Assembly (NCBI GenBank): GCA_027946555.1
Contig: JAPEVC010000178.1
Location: 1 to 64,000, forward strand
Reading direction: 5' to 3'
Origin: Gnomoniopsis sp. IMI 355080
Lineage: Eukaryota > Ascomycota > Sordariomycetes > Diaporthales > Gnomoniaceae
DNA: 64,000 bases
A model generated the notes under the pieces. That model was not told where the DNA came from and made no database searches. It saw only the letters and a program-made list of their open reading frames with translations. Shown here in pieces: positions 10,952-23,259 of the stretch. Each line of letters opens with the position of its first letter. Position 1 is the first letter of the stretch. Position numbers and translations under genes: made by a program.

Positions 10952-13900
10952 CTACGCATGATCTCCAAGTTCCGGTTTGGTGACCACAGACTCACAGCCA
11001 TCTTTCAACATCTGACAAGCCTGCGTAGCAGCTCTGACCTTCGCCTCCTCCCTGAAAAGACAGTCGCCAACAGCCACGATACTTCGACTGCCGATCATCA
11101 CCTCACAAGTCCACTCCCGCCCCTCGCCGTCCTCCCTCTCAACATCCGCAACAATATACTCGACTTTCTCCTGTCCCGCCAACCGCCCAAGCTCCTCCTT
11201 TGGATGCAGAGCGTGCACACCGTCTCGCAACAACCGCCTCACATACGGCAGGATTCCCGCCCTCTCGACAAAGGCGCGGCACACGTCAAAGTCCGGCCCC
11301 GAGTCCACCCAAATCGCCCCGACCAGCGCCTCGAACAGGTCCGAGTAGAATTTCTGCGCGTGCAACCGCGCGAGTAACGCCCAGGGGTAGTGCTTGCCTG
11401 CTTTCAGCGCGGCCAAGAGTGGCTCGCGCAACGCCGCGTGGCGCGCCTTGGTCGCCTCACGCTCGATGGTTAGCTCGGGGGAGGCCTGCCGCATGAAGGA
11501 CCACAGCGGGATGTCAACTACAGTCTCGGTGAGCTCCGGTGGGTTGGTTGCGGGCAGGTCCCTGCCGAAGCCGAAGCTGCTGTCTGAGTCGCTGTCGACG
11601 CGGACGATGTCGAAGCCTAGCTGCTTGTAGCTGAACTCCATGACTAGAAAACCGAGGATGTCGGCGTTGACGAGCGCCGTGCGAAGAAGGTGTAGTTGCC
11701 AATTGGGTAGTGGTGGCCTGACAGCGTATAGCTCCTCGACGACAATGAAGTCTAGGATGGCGTCGCCAATGAATTCGAGGCGGTCGAAGCACGCCACGGT
11801 GTCGCCGACGTTGTAGCTGGGATGTGTCATGGCTTCGACAAGGAGGGCCTTCTCGCTGAAAGTATAGTTGAGGAGACTCTCGAGAGGTATGAGATCCGCG
11901 GGGAGGGCCATGTCTTTGGGCGCGGCGGCTTCGAAGAGAATGTTGCGCACCTCGGAGAAGTTCTTGGGTTGGCTTTCGGGAACAAAGAGGTGGATGCAGT
12001 CCAAGGCCTTGGGGAGTCCGCCGTCGAGATAGGAGGCACCGATAATAGCCTCCACCACGTCGGCAAGGGTCTTGGTAGACATGATGCGCTCGTCTTGTTC
12101 TTGCTCTGACTGTGCGCTCAGAAGATCGGAAATGTAAGGAGGATGCCAGCCACCATGGAGAGTGAGCTCTTTCGTCACGATGAATTGGTCTAGGCCAGAA
12201 TCTGTTGCCGATCGATAAAGTCTGGAATTTGAAATCAGTCTGTCTTTCAGCAAGGACAAAAGCCCCTCGGGTAGTCGGAGATTCGTGGCAGCGAGGTTCA
12301 CCGTAATGCATGTCTTGAGAATCGAATCTCCCAAGAATTCGACACGTTCGTAGTTTGTCGGCGTCCGCGCGCTGCTAGCACAGATGGTGTCGACGACCAT
12401 CGACGTATCAGAAAGCTTCAATGGAGCCAATATAGTGTGACACAGCTCATTGGCAAGTAGGTAGACCTCAATATAGTATATCAAAGCTGGCACCAGCAAG
12501 CCGGCCTGTGCGTACTTTGCGGGGATGCTATCAATTGTCGCAGTCTCGGCTGGGATAACAAAAGCATAGGGTTTCGTAGAAGGAACATGTGTAGGGGCCA
12601 CAGGGCGTTGAAAGAGTCCGGACTTCTTGGGCCATTTCTTGACGGTCAGGTAAGGAACCCCGTCTGGAGCCTCTTCGAACCCCTTGTATATCTTCTGACA
12701 TGACTCTTGTGGTGGTTTAGACGGCAAAAAGGAGTCGAAGAAGTAGGGATGCCGCGCCTGATACTCCCGTTCATCACGCACGAGGTACACTTCGCCGTCT
12801 CTTGCAACGATGTCGGGATTGAAAGCAACACTTCCAAGCTGATCCAGGGAAAGAGAAACGGCAGGGCAAATGAGTCGGAGGACACAGTCGTCTTTGATCA
12901 ACATTGTCCGATGACCAAAAGCCAGCGCCAAGAGAATGTGCGTATGGCCATCTGCACCAGGTAATCCACTAGGGGGATCATTGAGTTCTACGTCCGCCAT
13001 TTCTGCGTCCGGGTCCAGCTGCAACGTCAGGTGAGTCTCGTGATCTGACCAGATAACCATCGGCGGCAAAGCGGGAATTGCTCGAGGCAGTACCAGCGCA
13101 AAGTCGCACAGAAGCGACCCACTCTGATCCAGGACTTTCAAATTCCTCCGATGGAGCTGTGCCTGATCATTAGTCCAGGCACGAGCGATATCTACCCAGG
13201 GGTTGGCGAGCGCCCGGGCAGACGTCATTCCGGGGCGTATTCCAATGTCGCGCACTAGGCTGTCTCTCAAAGGCAGAAGATGATCAGTCAGTAGAGGTGG
13301 TTCCGCACGAAACAGAGCCGCATAAGCCTGGAAAGCGGCATCCATGCATGCATTCTTCTCAGACAGCCATGCCCGGCTGCTCGTCGCTTTGCGGAGATGT
13401 TGAGGGACTGAGATAGGTAGTAAGACGGTAGCCTTCAGTAGAATCGGAGCTCCAGGGCGTGCACTATCGTGGAGTTCCTCGATGATGTAGTCTGGCTGGT
13501 AGTTGACATACTTTCTAGAAGTCAGCGTCGAACAAAAATGTTGAAGGTGTGACTTGGCATCTCTGATCGTAAGTCGTGCTCCAGTGCTCTCTACGCGCAG
13601 CTCAGGATAATCCAGCTTCTCGATATCCTCCAAAGCTTCGATTTCCTGAAGCTTTCGCATGTCATCCTCGTAGTGCCGCTTCATATCGGCTTCGAGTTGC
13701 TCCCAGTTCTTTGAGGCACTGGTGTCTTCCTCATCGACGAGGATGTAAAGTTTGGATTGGCGCATCCGAGCACGGCCTCGCCTCTGGATAAAAGCCTTAA
13801 GATTGGCAGGCTTGTCAACGCAGGCAATCAGGTTACAAGCAGGGACGTCGATGCCCTCTTCCAGTACGCTCGTGGCTACAAGGAGGTTCTTCTTGCCGGT

Positions 13901-15724
13901 CCGAAAGGCTTCCAGAGAAAGAGAGCCAGCAGACTCCTCGGGTAAGTCCAAGAAGTCACGCTTGACCCCTGGGACGAATGATGTCCCGACCATGATGCCG
14001 ATCCGGAACTTTTTGCTGACCTCCGGATGTAGCGTGAGAATATGTGCAAGCACGACTGTCGTATACCTCTCTTGGACGAAGACTGGCAATGGAAGGTTAG
14101 CTACAAGTGACCAACAGCAACACGTGATTCTTAGACATACCGATGCCTCTGGCATCATCATCATTGCTCAGGAGCAGCTCGATCAGCCGCCGGACCTTGT
14201 TGGAGGAGTCTGACTGGTTGTAGATGCTCGGAGGCTTAACATCTACATCCTGGAAAACCCGGGCCAGGTACACGACCTCAGCATCCCTCCAGCTCTCACT
14301 AGTAGCACCTTGCCTTATAATACCAGCGAGGAAACGCTTGATAGTCTCAAAGATGTACCAATCTGCAGCCCAGATACCAAGGTTGATAGCAACCTCAACA
14401 CTTCGTCTATTTTATGTCAGCTGATGGCTCACACAGAGTGTAAGTCTCACGTTATGTCACGTCGAAAGCAGCTGTACAAGCCAGATACTCTCAAGAGCCA
14501 AGATCGCGAGCCTCAAATCTAACAGACACAGGTAGAGGAAGTAGACAAAAAAGTACAGACCGACAAAAAGACTTCATGGAGTTCTGAACATATGTGCTCT
14601 TTTGCTTGAGTGCCTTTTCAAGCTGTCTCCTTGCACGATCAGTTTTATCATGGATGAGAGACACAACCCATGGATCCTCCATGATGTTAAGTCTGCTTCG
14701 AGCCGCAATGATCTTCTTCATAGACTCAGAGTACTCAGTCAGGGGAAGCTGCTGTCTGGACTTGAAAGTGATGTTGACTAGAGAAGGCCGCTGCGAGTGG
14801 GCTAGTAGCTCTTCTCTGTGTCTGGTAGGGCTTCGACAGACAGAGTCCAGGGTTGACTCTAGCTTTTCCAGAGCGGATATCTCAGACCTCACAACTGGAG
14901 AGGCCGTCAGGCCAAGGATATGAGGCACTGGGTCCTTCTTCGCTTTGGATGCCCAGTAGAATTCCCTCATAATTCTGCTGTACGCATGATTGCTGTTACA
15001 GTGATGAGCTGAAAGCGCTATTAGCTAGGCATGATAACTAGGAAATCAATGGCAAATTCTTACCCTCGTCGAAGACGAGCAGTGCCAAAGATGATATGCA
15101 CACAAAACCATGTAGCAGTGCGTCAAGCAGTACTTGCGGTGTGGTTATCACAATCTTGATATTGTCGAGGGCAGTATCCCAAGTCGACGCAGACCAACTG
15201 TCTACACTGTCAGATCCTGTAATGAGCTTCGCTTGCACCCAGGGTATCTGTGCTCTGACAACTTCAAATTGTTGGCTACATAATGGCTTAGTTGGTGCTA
15301 GGAACCAAATGATCTGGCTTGTCAGTAATTCAGGCCTCTATGGGAAACCATGTAGCGAAAGGCTTACTTGGTCAGGGCCCATCTTCTTGAGCTCTGCTTG
15401 AATCCTCAGTATGGCTCTGAACTAAATTAGCTCAAGTCAACCACACGTGCTTGGGTATCAATACACTTGGGTCTTGCCTGAGCCGGTGTCCATGGCCACG
15501 ATCACATTCTCTCTGAGGCTTGCATCAAGCATTTCCAGCTGATATGCCCTCGAAGCAATCTTGACAGGCTCGTTGATGGAGTCAGTATCGTTGAGAGACT
15601 CTTCTTCGTCTTCGGAGCTTCGTTCGGCGTCCCATGTCGCTTCAGCAATATTTTCCTCCGTGATAAGTTCGCTGGAGGCGCCTTCAAAATCCTCGTCCGA
15701 GGACGATTCAGTGAAGTACGCCAT
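10952..15724 (-). CDS. dcl2: Dicer-like protein 2 (RNase III/helicase of RNA silencing)
   Basis: Six exons: 15724-15467, 15421-15368, 15313-15064, 15008-14561, 14406-14141 and 14082-10952, all in phase, giving 1468 residues. The order is typical of fungal dicers. The DExH helicase has GSGKT (Lys about 84), the DEAH box completed across an intron at about 186-189, and LGLTASPV. The helicase C-domain ends with the [11 protein letters not shown] motif. A dicer dimerisation domain follows (about 575-680). RNase IIIa has [10 protein letters not shown] and [16 protein letters not shown] (about 1000-1140), and RNase IIIb has [10 protein letters not shown] and [15 protein letters not shown] (about 1190-1345). 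A short dsRNA-binding-like tail ends the protein. All RNase III acidic residues are present. No clear PAZ domain is seen. Known role: cutting viral or transposon dsRNA into small RNAs. The DCL2 rather than DCL1 assignment rests on the [14 protein letters not shown] region and overall layout. Confidence 0.93.
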
Positions 15725-16407
15725 CTCGCAGCTTCACTTCAATACAGAGCCAACAGAGACCTGCCCTTTCTTGGTAGTGGCTCGACTGCAGGTGCGCGTT
15801 GGGCTTGCGTGGACAGGTACGACGCGTGCCTAATTTTGACTGTCATGGAGAGATATAGAATTGTCCTGCTTGGAAATAAAGTGGTATCAGAGTAGGTGAA
15901 GAAAGAATGATTTTGCGAAAAGAAAGAGTTACTGCGCTGGAAATCTGGTCATGGACGAGTTCTTAATATATCACCTCCACTTGAGATGCAGGAGGCCCGC
16001 CAATGACACTTGCCCGCTTTGCAGTTGGGCTGATATTGGTTGGTCTTGGTTGGCAAGCAAACGGGCCAAACCACCTGCATCGGACGCACCAGATGCACAA
16101 GGTGCAACCAGGTCCTGGAAGTTCAATCATATCACATCCCGTCAGAGTCAGTCTTGGTAAACAAGGCTGAGATATCAAGAAGGAGACTGTCATCGACGTG
16201 GTTCAACTTGGTGGGGGGGGGGGGTCTGAGCTCAAAAGAAGCGGCTTTGCAGTGTTGATTGAGTTGCAAACGCAGAGTCGTAAAAAGAGCGACTGGTCGC
16301 TGCAGATACTTGGACAATTTGCCTTGGAATTGCTAGCGGGCACCACGGCAATCCCGAACGCATAATACTACATACAACCTCACAATCAATCTTTGCTCCC
16401 TATCTTG
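15725..16407. promoter_or_regulatory. Divergent promoter between dcl2 and the RCC1-like gene
   Basis: A 683-bp shared upstream region with a 12-G run at 16213-16224. No gene is supported. Confidence 0.45.
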
Positions 16408-17423
16408 ATGGAACTGTTAGCATCGGGCTTCAATGCTTGGGGTCAATTAGACTTTGCAGACTCTCGACCACAGGTCCTCGAAGATGCACATGACTTTCTC
16501 AAGTTCGAGAGGATTTTGAAAGGCGAGACTATCAACCAGGTGCAGGCGTTTCTGTCATACACTACCGGTAGGTTGTCCACAGAGCCTTACAACCATGCAC
16601 TGTTGCTTACAAGAACGACTCGGCAGTTAACTGTGATGGAATAAAACGAATTGCTGGGCATTTTCCCAGGCTTCATCGCGTGCTGTACGAGCAATATGCT
16701 TGTTCTACATTGGCCGAAGCGTCCAATGGATCCGTGGTGGGTGTGGACAATATCCCCTGGTGAGATGACGCCGAAGCTGATTGCAGCATCCAGGCCATAA
16801 TCGACCAGTCGGGAACTCTGATCCAATTCGACTCCCTCCACAATGCTGGCGATGTACAAGGGCAATGCGTCTCAGGTCTGCCAAGATGCACGCAGGTTGT
16901 GGCCTATGACACCGGCTTCGCAGTCCTCACATCCACCGGAGACGTCTATACCTGGGGAGATGAGCGCTACGGCGCCTGTCTCGGCCGCGAAATCTCGGAG
17001 GGGTCGCCTGCGGAGAGGCCAGGTCTCGTCACCGCGCTGCAGGACCTGCCGACGGGCCCCATCTCAAAGATAGCGGCCGGCGGCTACATGCTTGCCGCGT
17101 TGACGACAGGGAACGACCTTTATTTGTGGGGTGGACATCCAGGCAGGAAGACCGTGCCTGCAGAGGTCTCGGATGAGCCTGTGCCTGTCGTGATCGAGGA
17201 GCAGGACGTTGCTGATGTGGCTGTTGGGGAGGCACATCTGATTGTTTTGACAACAGAGGGGAAAGTCTATGTGATTGGACACAATGGCAACGGGCAGCTG
17301 AGCTTGCCAATAGAGTCAACTGATTCATGGAGACAGGTTGACCTTCACTTGAAAGACGGAAGAAGAGCTGTGGGAGTGGCAGCTGGTCCTAGGAATGCCT
17401 TCATCATCATTCAAGAGAATTGA
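16408..17423 (+). CDS. Small RCC1-repeat (Ats1-like) protein
   Basis: The start MELLASGFNAWGQLDF is typical of fungal RCC1-superfamily proteins related to yeast Ats1. I infer exons 16408-16567, 16627-16736 and 16794-17423 (introns of 59 and 57 bp), giving 299 residues. RCC1-type blades are visible as DTGFAVLTSTGDVYTWGDERYG, then AAGGYMLAALTTGNDLYLWG, then VAVGEAHLIVLTTEGKVYVIG. That is only three or four blades, so it does not form a full seven-blade propeller alone. The second intron (GTGGGT donor) is inferred partly because an in-frame TGA at about 16760 would otherwise stop the protein. Function is unknown; relatives act in tRNA modification or Ran/microtubule contexts. Confidence 0.72.
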
Positions 17424-17525
17424 CTACTCTTGATTCATCTCATCAAAACTTCCGTCCATTGCCTTTCTATGCATGTGATCTATGGTACAGTCGTAATATC
17501 CGCAACGCCTCAAAGCGGGATTAAA

Positions 17526-18626
17526 TCATAGGTTTGTAAGGTAGTCCTCGATCTCCTGGGGGCTCAATTTTCGGAATCGTGGACCCTTCGCACCCTCAAC
17601 ACCATCCACGCCAAGGAGATGATCTGCTGGGGGGCCAACAATGCCTGCAACATAGGTTAGTCTCGGTTTCCATGATATCCTCACTGGATTCCAGCTTACC
17701 AATCTCGATGGTCTCCCCATTCATCTCGCCTTCAATTGTCTCCTTCAGTGTGAGCAGCGCAATGTGCACAGCATCCTCCAGCTCTAGCTCCTCGGTGTAT
17801 CGCTTCTCCAGAAAGGTCTTCGCCGACGTAGCGCCCTTGCCGATTGCGGTTGCCTTCCATGGAAAGTAGCTGCCAGACGGGTCGACCTGGTACAACATGG
17901 GGCCACCCTTGAGGATGCCACCAGTCTTGCCGGACAGCTTCTTCTGACCACCCTCGCCCTCGACGGACTTGGCCGCCTTCTCAACCTCCTCTTCCGGTAG
18001 CACACCCTCATCCCAGCCGGCAATCAGCAAGCTGACACCGTACGGCCGCACACCTCCGGACTGGGTGGCCTCCTGCACAACACGCGCGACGTCCTGCACC
18101 AATATCCTCGTTGGCGGATACTCGTTGTAGATGCGCTTGTAGCCGGTGTGTGAGACCTTCCGTGCCTTGTCGACCAGGACTCTGTAGTCGGGGCCCATGC
18201 CGGAGTAAACCATGCCAATGTCGGGGGTGATGAGGCTGATCTTCGACAGGGAGGAGGGGTCTGCGAGTGGAGAGGAGGACTTCTTCTCGGTAGCGAGGAC
18301 GATGCCGTTGGTGGCTATGTCTGGTCAGCCTGAGGCTGTATGGAGGAGAGTTAAACAGCGAGGCGACTTACCCTTGATGCCGAGTGCGGTCACACCCTGG
18401 TTGACTGCGTTGAGGGCATACTCTATTTGGGGCTGTCAGTAAAGACCGTACGAGGAGCGCGTCTGAATGCGACATCCTATTTCTTGTCAATGGGCTGGGA
18501 CCGACCAATCTGCACCAGCTTGCCGCTGTTTGTTTTCCATTAGCAAAGACGTCAGTAATTCTGGGGCTGCGATGAAGCTTACCTGGGAGAGAAAGTTGTG
18601 AGGGAGAAGGAGTAACGATCGGCCAT
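17526..18626 (-). CDS. pre8: 20S proteasome subunit alpha type-2
   Basis: Five exons: 18626-18583, 18525-18506, 18422-18372, 18314-17700 and 17644-17526, giving 282 residues in phase. The N-terminal [14 protein letters not shown] followed by [17 protein letters not shown] is the proteasome alpha signature, assembled across two introns. [34 protein letters not shown] and the C-terminus [17 protein letters not shown] match fungal alpha-2. A short Lys/Glu-rich insertion near [13 protein letters not shown] lengthens it slightly compared with yeast. Exon 2 is a 20-nt micro-exon. The subunit is a structural member of the outer ring and has no catalytic threonine. It is transcribed divergently from the RING-CH gene. 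Confidence 0.95.
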
Positions 18627-19214
18627 GACTGCTTTTCGGAATGTAACAAATTCTTGGTTTGTCGTTCAAAGCGCAGTCTTGGAGTCGTCAAGTGGTCTTT
18701 GGAAGATTGTGCGAGGTTGCTGTTTCGTTGAGGCCGTGATGTTGGAAGCTCCAGTTCAGGCAGATGGACGACTTGCGCGTGCGAGCTCATGCTAAGCCGC
18801 GAGAAACTGACAGGGGTGGTCAAGCACTTGCCGGCGGCAGAATATGCGGACCTACTGGCCCCACCTGAGCTTTCCACTAGTGCTATACTCAACGCAACTG
18901 AAGTCATTCGTTTTTTTCTTTTCTTTCTTTTTGCCTTCGTAACCTCTAACCTCAACCTCCGTCACAGTACATCCCCATCCATTCTTTTGTGCCACCTCAA
19001 CCTTACATTTCTCCTTCTTCCTAAAAGCCCCCGTGTCTCGTAGAAACTGAAACTCTAGGTATCCGAGGGCGCATTTTCTCTTCTGTCATGACCGCCACGG
19101 TTTCTCGGTCCACGCAGTCAGCTTCATCTGCAGGTGGTTCCTCGCCACCGAAGCTTCCGGATTGACCGTCCTTTATTCACTCAAACCACGTTTTGAACTA
19201 TATGTTTCACCAAA
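18627..19214. promoter_or_regulatory. Bidirectional promoter, proteasome alpha-2 and RING-CH genes
   Basis: A 588-bp region between two divergent ATGs with a pyrimidine-rich (on +) tract at about 18905-19020. I see no exact match to the yeast Rpn4 proteasome box GGTGGCAAA. The shared promoter of a proteasome subunit and a probable ubiquitin ligase is suggestive of co-regulation, but that is inference. Confidence 0.5.
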
Positions 19215-20300
19215 ATGGAATCGAGCACCATGGATACCCCTCATGATGTCGAAGATTCTCAGCTGCCGATGACGGGTCCTAACGTTTCTGTGCCGAGCTC
19301 TTTCTCTGAAATACCCCACAATTATGAGCCCTCCGGTCAAGGTCACACGGCACACGTGGAATCAGAGCGCGCAGAAGCAGAGCCAGCCGATGCTGAACAA
19401 GCTGACCCTACGGATGCGAAGCCCGAACGCCCAGATGGGAGAAAGTACAAGACCCGAACCTGCCGAATTTGTTTTGACGAAGTTCAACCCACCTTTGAGC
19501 GCTTGAGTACGACCACGCAACTCCTTGGTCAGAAACCTCGTGTCCGATACGTCTCGGAAGATCCTGAATGTGGGAGGCTGATGCGCCCATGCAAGTGCAA
19601 GGGAACACAGAAATATGTTCATGAAGGCTGTCTCAGAGCTTGGAGAATGTCAGCGGGAGCGGACCGCAATCTGTGGAAGTGTCCCACCTGCTTATATGAG
19701 TACAAGCTCAATCGTTTGAGCTGGGGTGCGTGGGTCAGCAGCACCGTGGTTCGTGCGGGACTCACTTTGCTAGTCTTGATTCTGTCTGTCTTCCTGCTTG
19801 GCTTCATTGCCGAGCCCATCCTTAACTTTGTTGATCCAGGAATTCTCTTGGCTAGCTTCAACGAGTTTGAAGGTTTGGAAGAATGGATTCCTGAAGACCA
19901 ACCTGACACATGGGCGTGGCATTTTACCAGAGGCTTCTTTGCCTTAGGGATTATGGGGGTGTTCAAGAGTTTCATGTTCCTGAGACCGTGGCATGGATGG
20001 AATATCAGAATCGGCGGCGGTGCAAGACGTCGCAGAGGAGGCGGACTTGAAGACATTAGTTGGGTCATGGTCCTCCTTGGTGTGGCCATGTTTCTGAGGG
20101 TGAGTGGCTTTCCAAGTGTACTAATGGTATGGATTGATTGCTAACTTGACCAGACCATTTGGAAAGTTGTCAGTGCTTTGTCTGCACGTTGGCTCGATCA
20201 CTTCAGTGATACAATCATTGATGTCTCAGGAGACGACGAGGATGAGGATGAAGAAGAGCAAGGCCCTGCACCTCAATCACAAAGTAAAAAGGATCAATGA
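19215..20300 (+). CDS. RING-CH (MARCH-type) zinc finger membrane protein
   Basis: Two exons, 19215-20099 and 20154-20300, joined by a 54-bp intron with branch CTAAC, giving 343 residues. The C4HC3 RING-variant domain is at about residues 80-165: CRICF, CKCKGTQKYVHEGCLRAW and KCPTCLYEY carry the cysteines and the histidine. Two hydrophobic segments follow (AGLTLLVLILSVFLLGFIAE and VMVLLGVAMFLRTIW). The C-terminus is acidic (DDEDEDEEEQ). The family consists of membrane-bound E3 ubiquitin ligases; the target is unknown. The first 75 residues are Ala/Glu-rich and probably disordered. Confidence 0.87.
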
Positions 20301-21529
20301 ATTCGAAATGCTCCTCGTCACAGCTATACTGCAGTGCACGATATCAATTGTTTTACCCAACCCGCACACTCTTAAGTTGCATCGGATCTGCTCTCCCTTG
20401 CCTTTTCAACTAGTCTGTGTTGCGGAGATCAAGGCTTCGTTACTACCTAGGTACTTGGACGTTTTGTTCATCTTCCATCATGGATTCGTACGAGCACGTC
20501 AACCCCGACAGTGTCGGTGGGGCCCTTGGGTTCCATTCGACTATGATCTGCGCTCCAGACCAACCGGTTACCTTGATGGAGATGTGGATTGAGTGACGGA
20601 TTGACACAGACCAAAATGCATTCGAGCTGACTGAATCATTGCATTGACCGAAAGTGACAGGTATACTTTGGACAATGTGATATAGGAAATCGCAACAATC
20701 TTCGTGGGGAAACTCCTATACAGAAGATGGGGAAATGCGTGCTTGGATACAGGTAGTAGAACCTCCCAAGACTGAGAGGGGAAGCATGAGCCATGACAGA
20801 AGTATATTGAGTTTATCAATATGTAGAAATGCAAATCATTGGTGCCGCTTCAGAGGCTGAGATGCTCTTCAATAAATGCACGGTCGAGGTGAGGTCGGAA
20901 GCATGCCATCATCACGCACACACTCCGTGGGTGGGAACCATGAGGCTCGGGCCGGTTACCCCTGGTTTTCTGTTTTGACAGGTGGGTCCACCGATTTCAG
21001 GGGTCCGCCCGACGTCACATTGCCCATTTCCCGTGCATCAATGCTCAATTACTACGTATTAATTTTGTCCATCCTATCCCTGCCTCTTTTGTCTTCGGAG
21101 GAATACACGAAATTGCTTCTGCTGTTGTTGTACTGGAAGGGCGATCGTTGTGCGGATAGTAGGTCAGCTGTGGTACGGAGTACAGCGTACCTAAGCAAGC
21201 CACCAACGACGCCTCATTTACCCAGCACACCGATTCAGTTTTGACCTTGAGCAACAACCATACTATGGTACCTTTGGCGGCCATCCCATGGGAGTACACC
21301 ACACCTCAATCGCATCACCTTGAAGCATAACTATCTGAGGAGCGCCTTTGCAACAGACAATTATTCCATGGACGGCTGAGAAAGGTATGGGGCGGTAGTG
21401 TTCTGGATCACTGCTTACCTTGCTTTTGCTCGTACGCTTGCGGACGGCCGAAGCTGTTCCTTCGACCTTTGTTGTCGCATACCCTCAGCTACAACCTCGT
21501 CGCTTTCCCCTCCGACATTCGCTACCATC
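20301..21529. other. Intergenic region
   Basis: 1.2 kb with only short, unconserved open frames. A GGTACGGAGTACAGCGTACC stretch with palindromic arms lies at about 21173-21192. No gene or mobile element is recognised. Confidence 0.5.
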
Positions 21530-22723
21530 ATGCATCTACCGTATCCCCCTCGAAAATCCTCCAACCCTGCGCCGTTCATCCCCGCTCGCGCCAGCTCTGC
21601 GCCCTTCAGCCGACGCTTCGCCCTCCCACGGCGGTACCGACAACATGCCCTCGCCATCGGCACATGTTTCATGATCGCACTGATATGGCTCCTCACACGC
21701 GGCGGCGGTGGCAGTAGCGCGAGCGTCCATCGGGGCGGGACGCTGGGCATGGCGAACCATGTGCCTGCAGGGAGACCACCGGCGGTGCTCGTCACAGTGC
21801 TTGACGAGCACAAGTTCGGGGCCAAGTACATGGAGCTGGTGAAGGAGAACAGGAAACTTTATGCTGATAGACATGGTACGTTTTGGGAACCCGGGTAAAG
21901 GGGCATATTGGGGTTTGAAGGAAGCTGACCAGGGGACGCTATACATGCACAAACAGGCTACGCAACTTTCTTCCCGCAAGTGGGCGACTACGACCTCAAC
22001 CACGCGCCATCGTCCTGGACCAAAGTCGTCGCAATGCACCATGCTCTCACGAAATATCCTGACGCCACCTACTTTTGGTACGTGGACGTGGACACGTTCA
22101 TTATGAATCCGCAGATGTCGGTTGAGAAGGACGTAATGGCGGCGGCAAAGCTCGAGGAGACGATGCTCGTGGACCTGCCCGTCGTGCCGCCTGATAGTAT
22201 TATCAAGACTTTCTCGCACCTGAGCGGGAAGGATGTCGACTTGGTGCTCACGCAGGACAAGGAGGGGCTCGCGACATCGAGCTTCGTGTTGCGCAACTCG
22301 GAGTGGGCGCGGTTCTTGTTGGAAACTTGGTTTGATCCGATTTACAGGAGTTACAATTTCCAAAAGGCCGAAACACATGCTTTGGTGAGTTTACAAAGCT
22401 TTCCCCCCTTCCCTCTTTCTTTTCCTGTTCATATAACAAGCAGAGGGATATTATGCACAGACCGAGGCTAGATAGATGCAAGGCTGACACCAAGGATGTA
22501 GGAACATATTGTCCAATGGCATCCGACGATTCTTTCGAAATTGGCTCTGGTACCTCAGCGGATCCTCAATTCATATGCCAAGCCGGACAAGGGCGAAGAG
22601 TATCAGAATGGCGACCTGGCGGTTCGCTTCCCCAAGTGCGCCAAGGCACATAAGCACCCGAGTTGTGAGACAGAGGCAGAGCCTTATGTTGCGGTTTGGA
22701 GGACGGCATACAGGAGTCGATAG
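21530..22723 (+). CDS. Glycosyltransferase family 34 (Mnn10/Gma12-type), Golgi
   Basis: Three exons, 21530-21875, 21957-22384 and 22502-22723, give 331 residues. This is a type II membrane protein: a short basic cytosolic tail, a single transmembrane anchor at about residues 40-58 (ALAIGTCFMIALIWLLT), then a luminal catalytic domain. Family landmarks are PAVLVTVLDEHKFGAKYMEL, the DXD metal site in FWYVDVDTFIMNP (about residue 159), SSFVLRNSEWARFLLETWFDP and EHIVQWHPTI. Family members are alpha-1,6-mannosyltransferase (Mnn10/Mnn11) or alpha-galactosyltransferase; in a filamentous fungus mannan polymerase work is likely. Start: the ATG nearest the anchor. Confidence 0.88.
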
Positions 22724-23259
22724 CGGGGCCATGCTGGAATTTTTATCCACTTTCTTCAGGCGTTAGATCAATCACGGCGTGAATGACAGGGGTATTTCTC
22801 TTTTCTCGGTCAGGATAAAGAACTGCATCTAAGGGTTGTGGAGCTGGAATATCGCATTGATGGGAACATCGCGTTGGTAGAGTTAGTTGACTAGAGAGAA
22901 TAGCCGACGCAGGATGAACGACTGGGTAAATCGAGTCTGCTTGCCGACCAAAGTCTAGAATAAATTGCCGGCTCTGGGGACTAAGAGATCTGGTATGACC
23001 AACTCGTTGATGATCGACCGCAAAATGCTCAACTGTCACGTTTGAACTTTGAATATAGCTTTAGACCCATAGCGATCTGAAAGGGTCCGGCCGAGGAATT
23101 ATCACCGCGTATCGCATCTGTGGTAAGGACAAGATACCGTAGAAGTGAGGAGACAGGACAGATAACCGAGTTGGTGCTGTGGCCTGTCTCATTGAAAAAA
23201 GGGTATCACTACATGACTCCGAAACGCTATGCATTATGGATAGAGAAGAAAAAAAGCAA
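22724..23259. other. Convergent intergenic region
   Basis: 0.54 kb between the 3' ends of the GT34 and coiled-coil genes. No gene is supported. Confidence 0.5.

Noticed and set aside
11514..12311. 265-codon minus-strand frame inside dcl2
   Set aside because: It is an alternative frame of the RNase III region, Arg/His-rich and without domain likeness; the dcl2 frame carries the catalytic motifs.
16213..16224. G run, C runs at 56021-56033 and 62098-62111, and (TG)9 at 24841 considered as functional elements
   Set aside because: Simple homopolymers and a microsatellite in introns or intergenic DNA; useful only as indel-prone spots.
20134..20592. 152-codon plus-strand frame after the RING-CH gene
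   Set aside because: Its first part overlaps the second exon of the RING-CH gene in another frame, and the rest lacks any conserved pattern.
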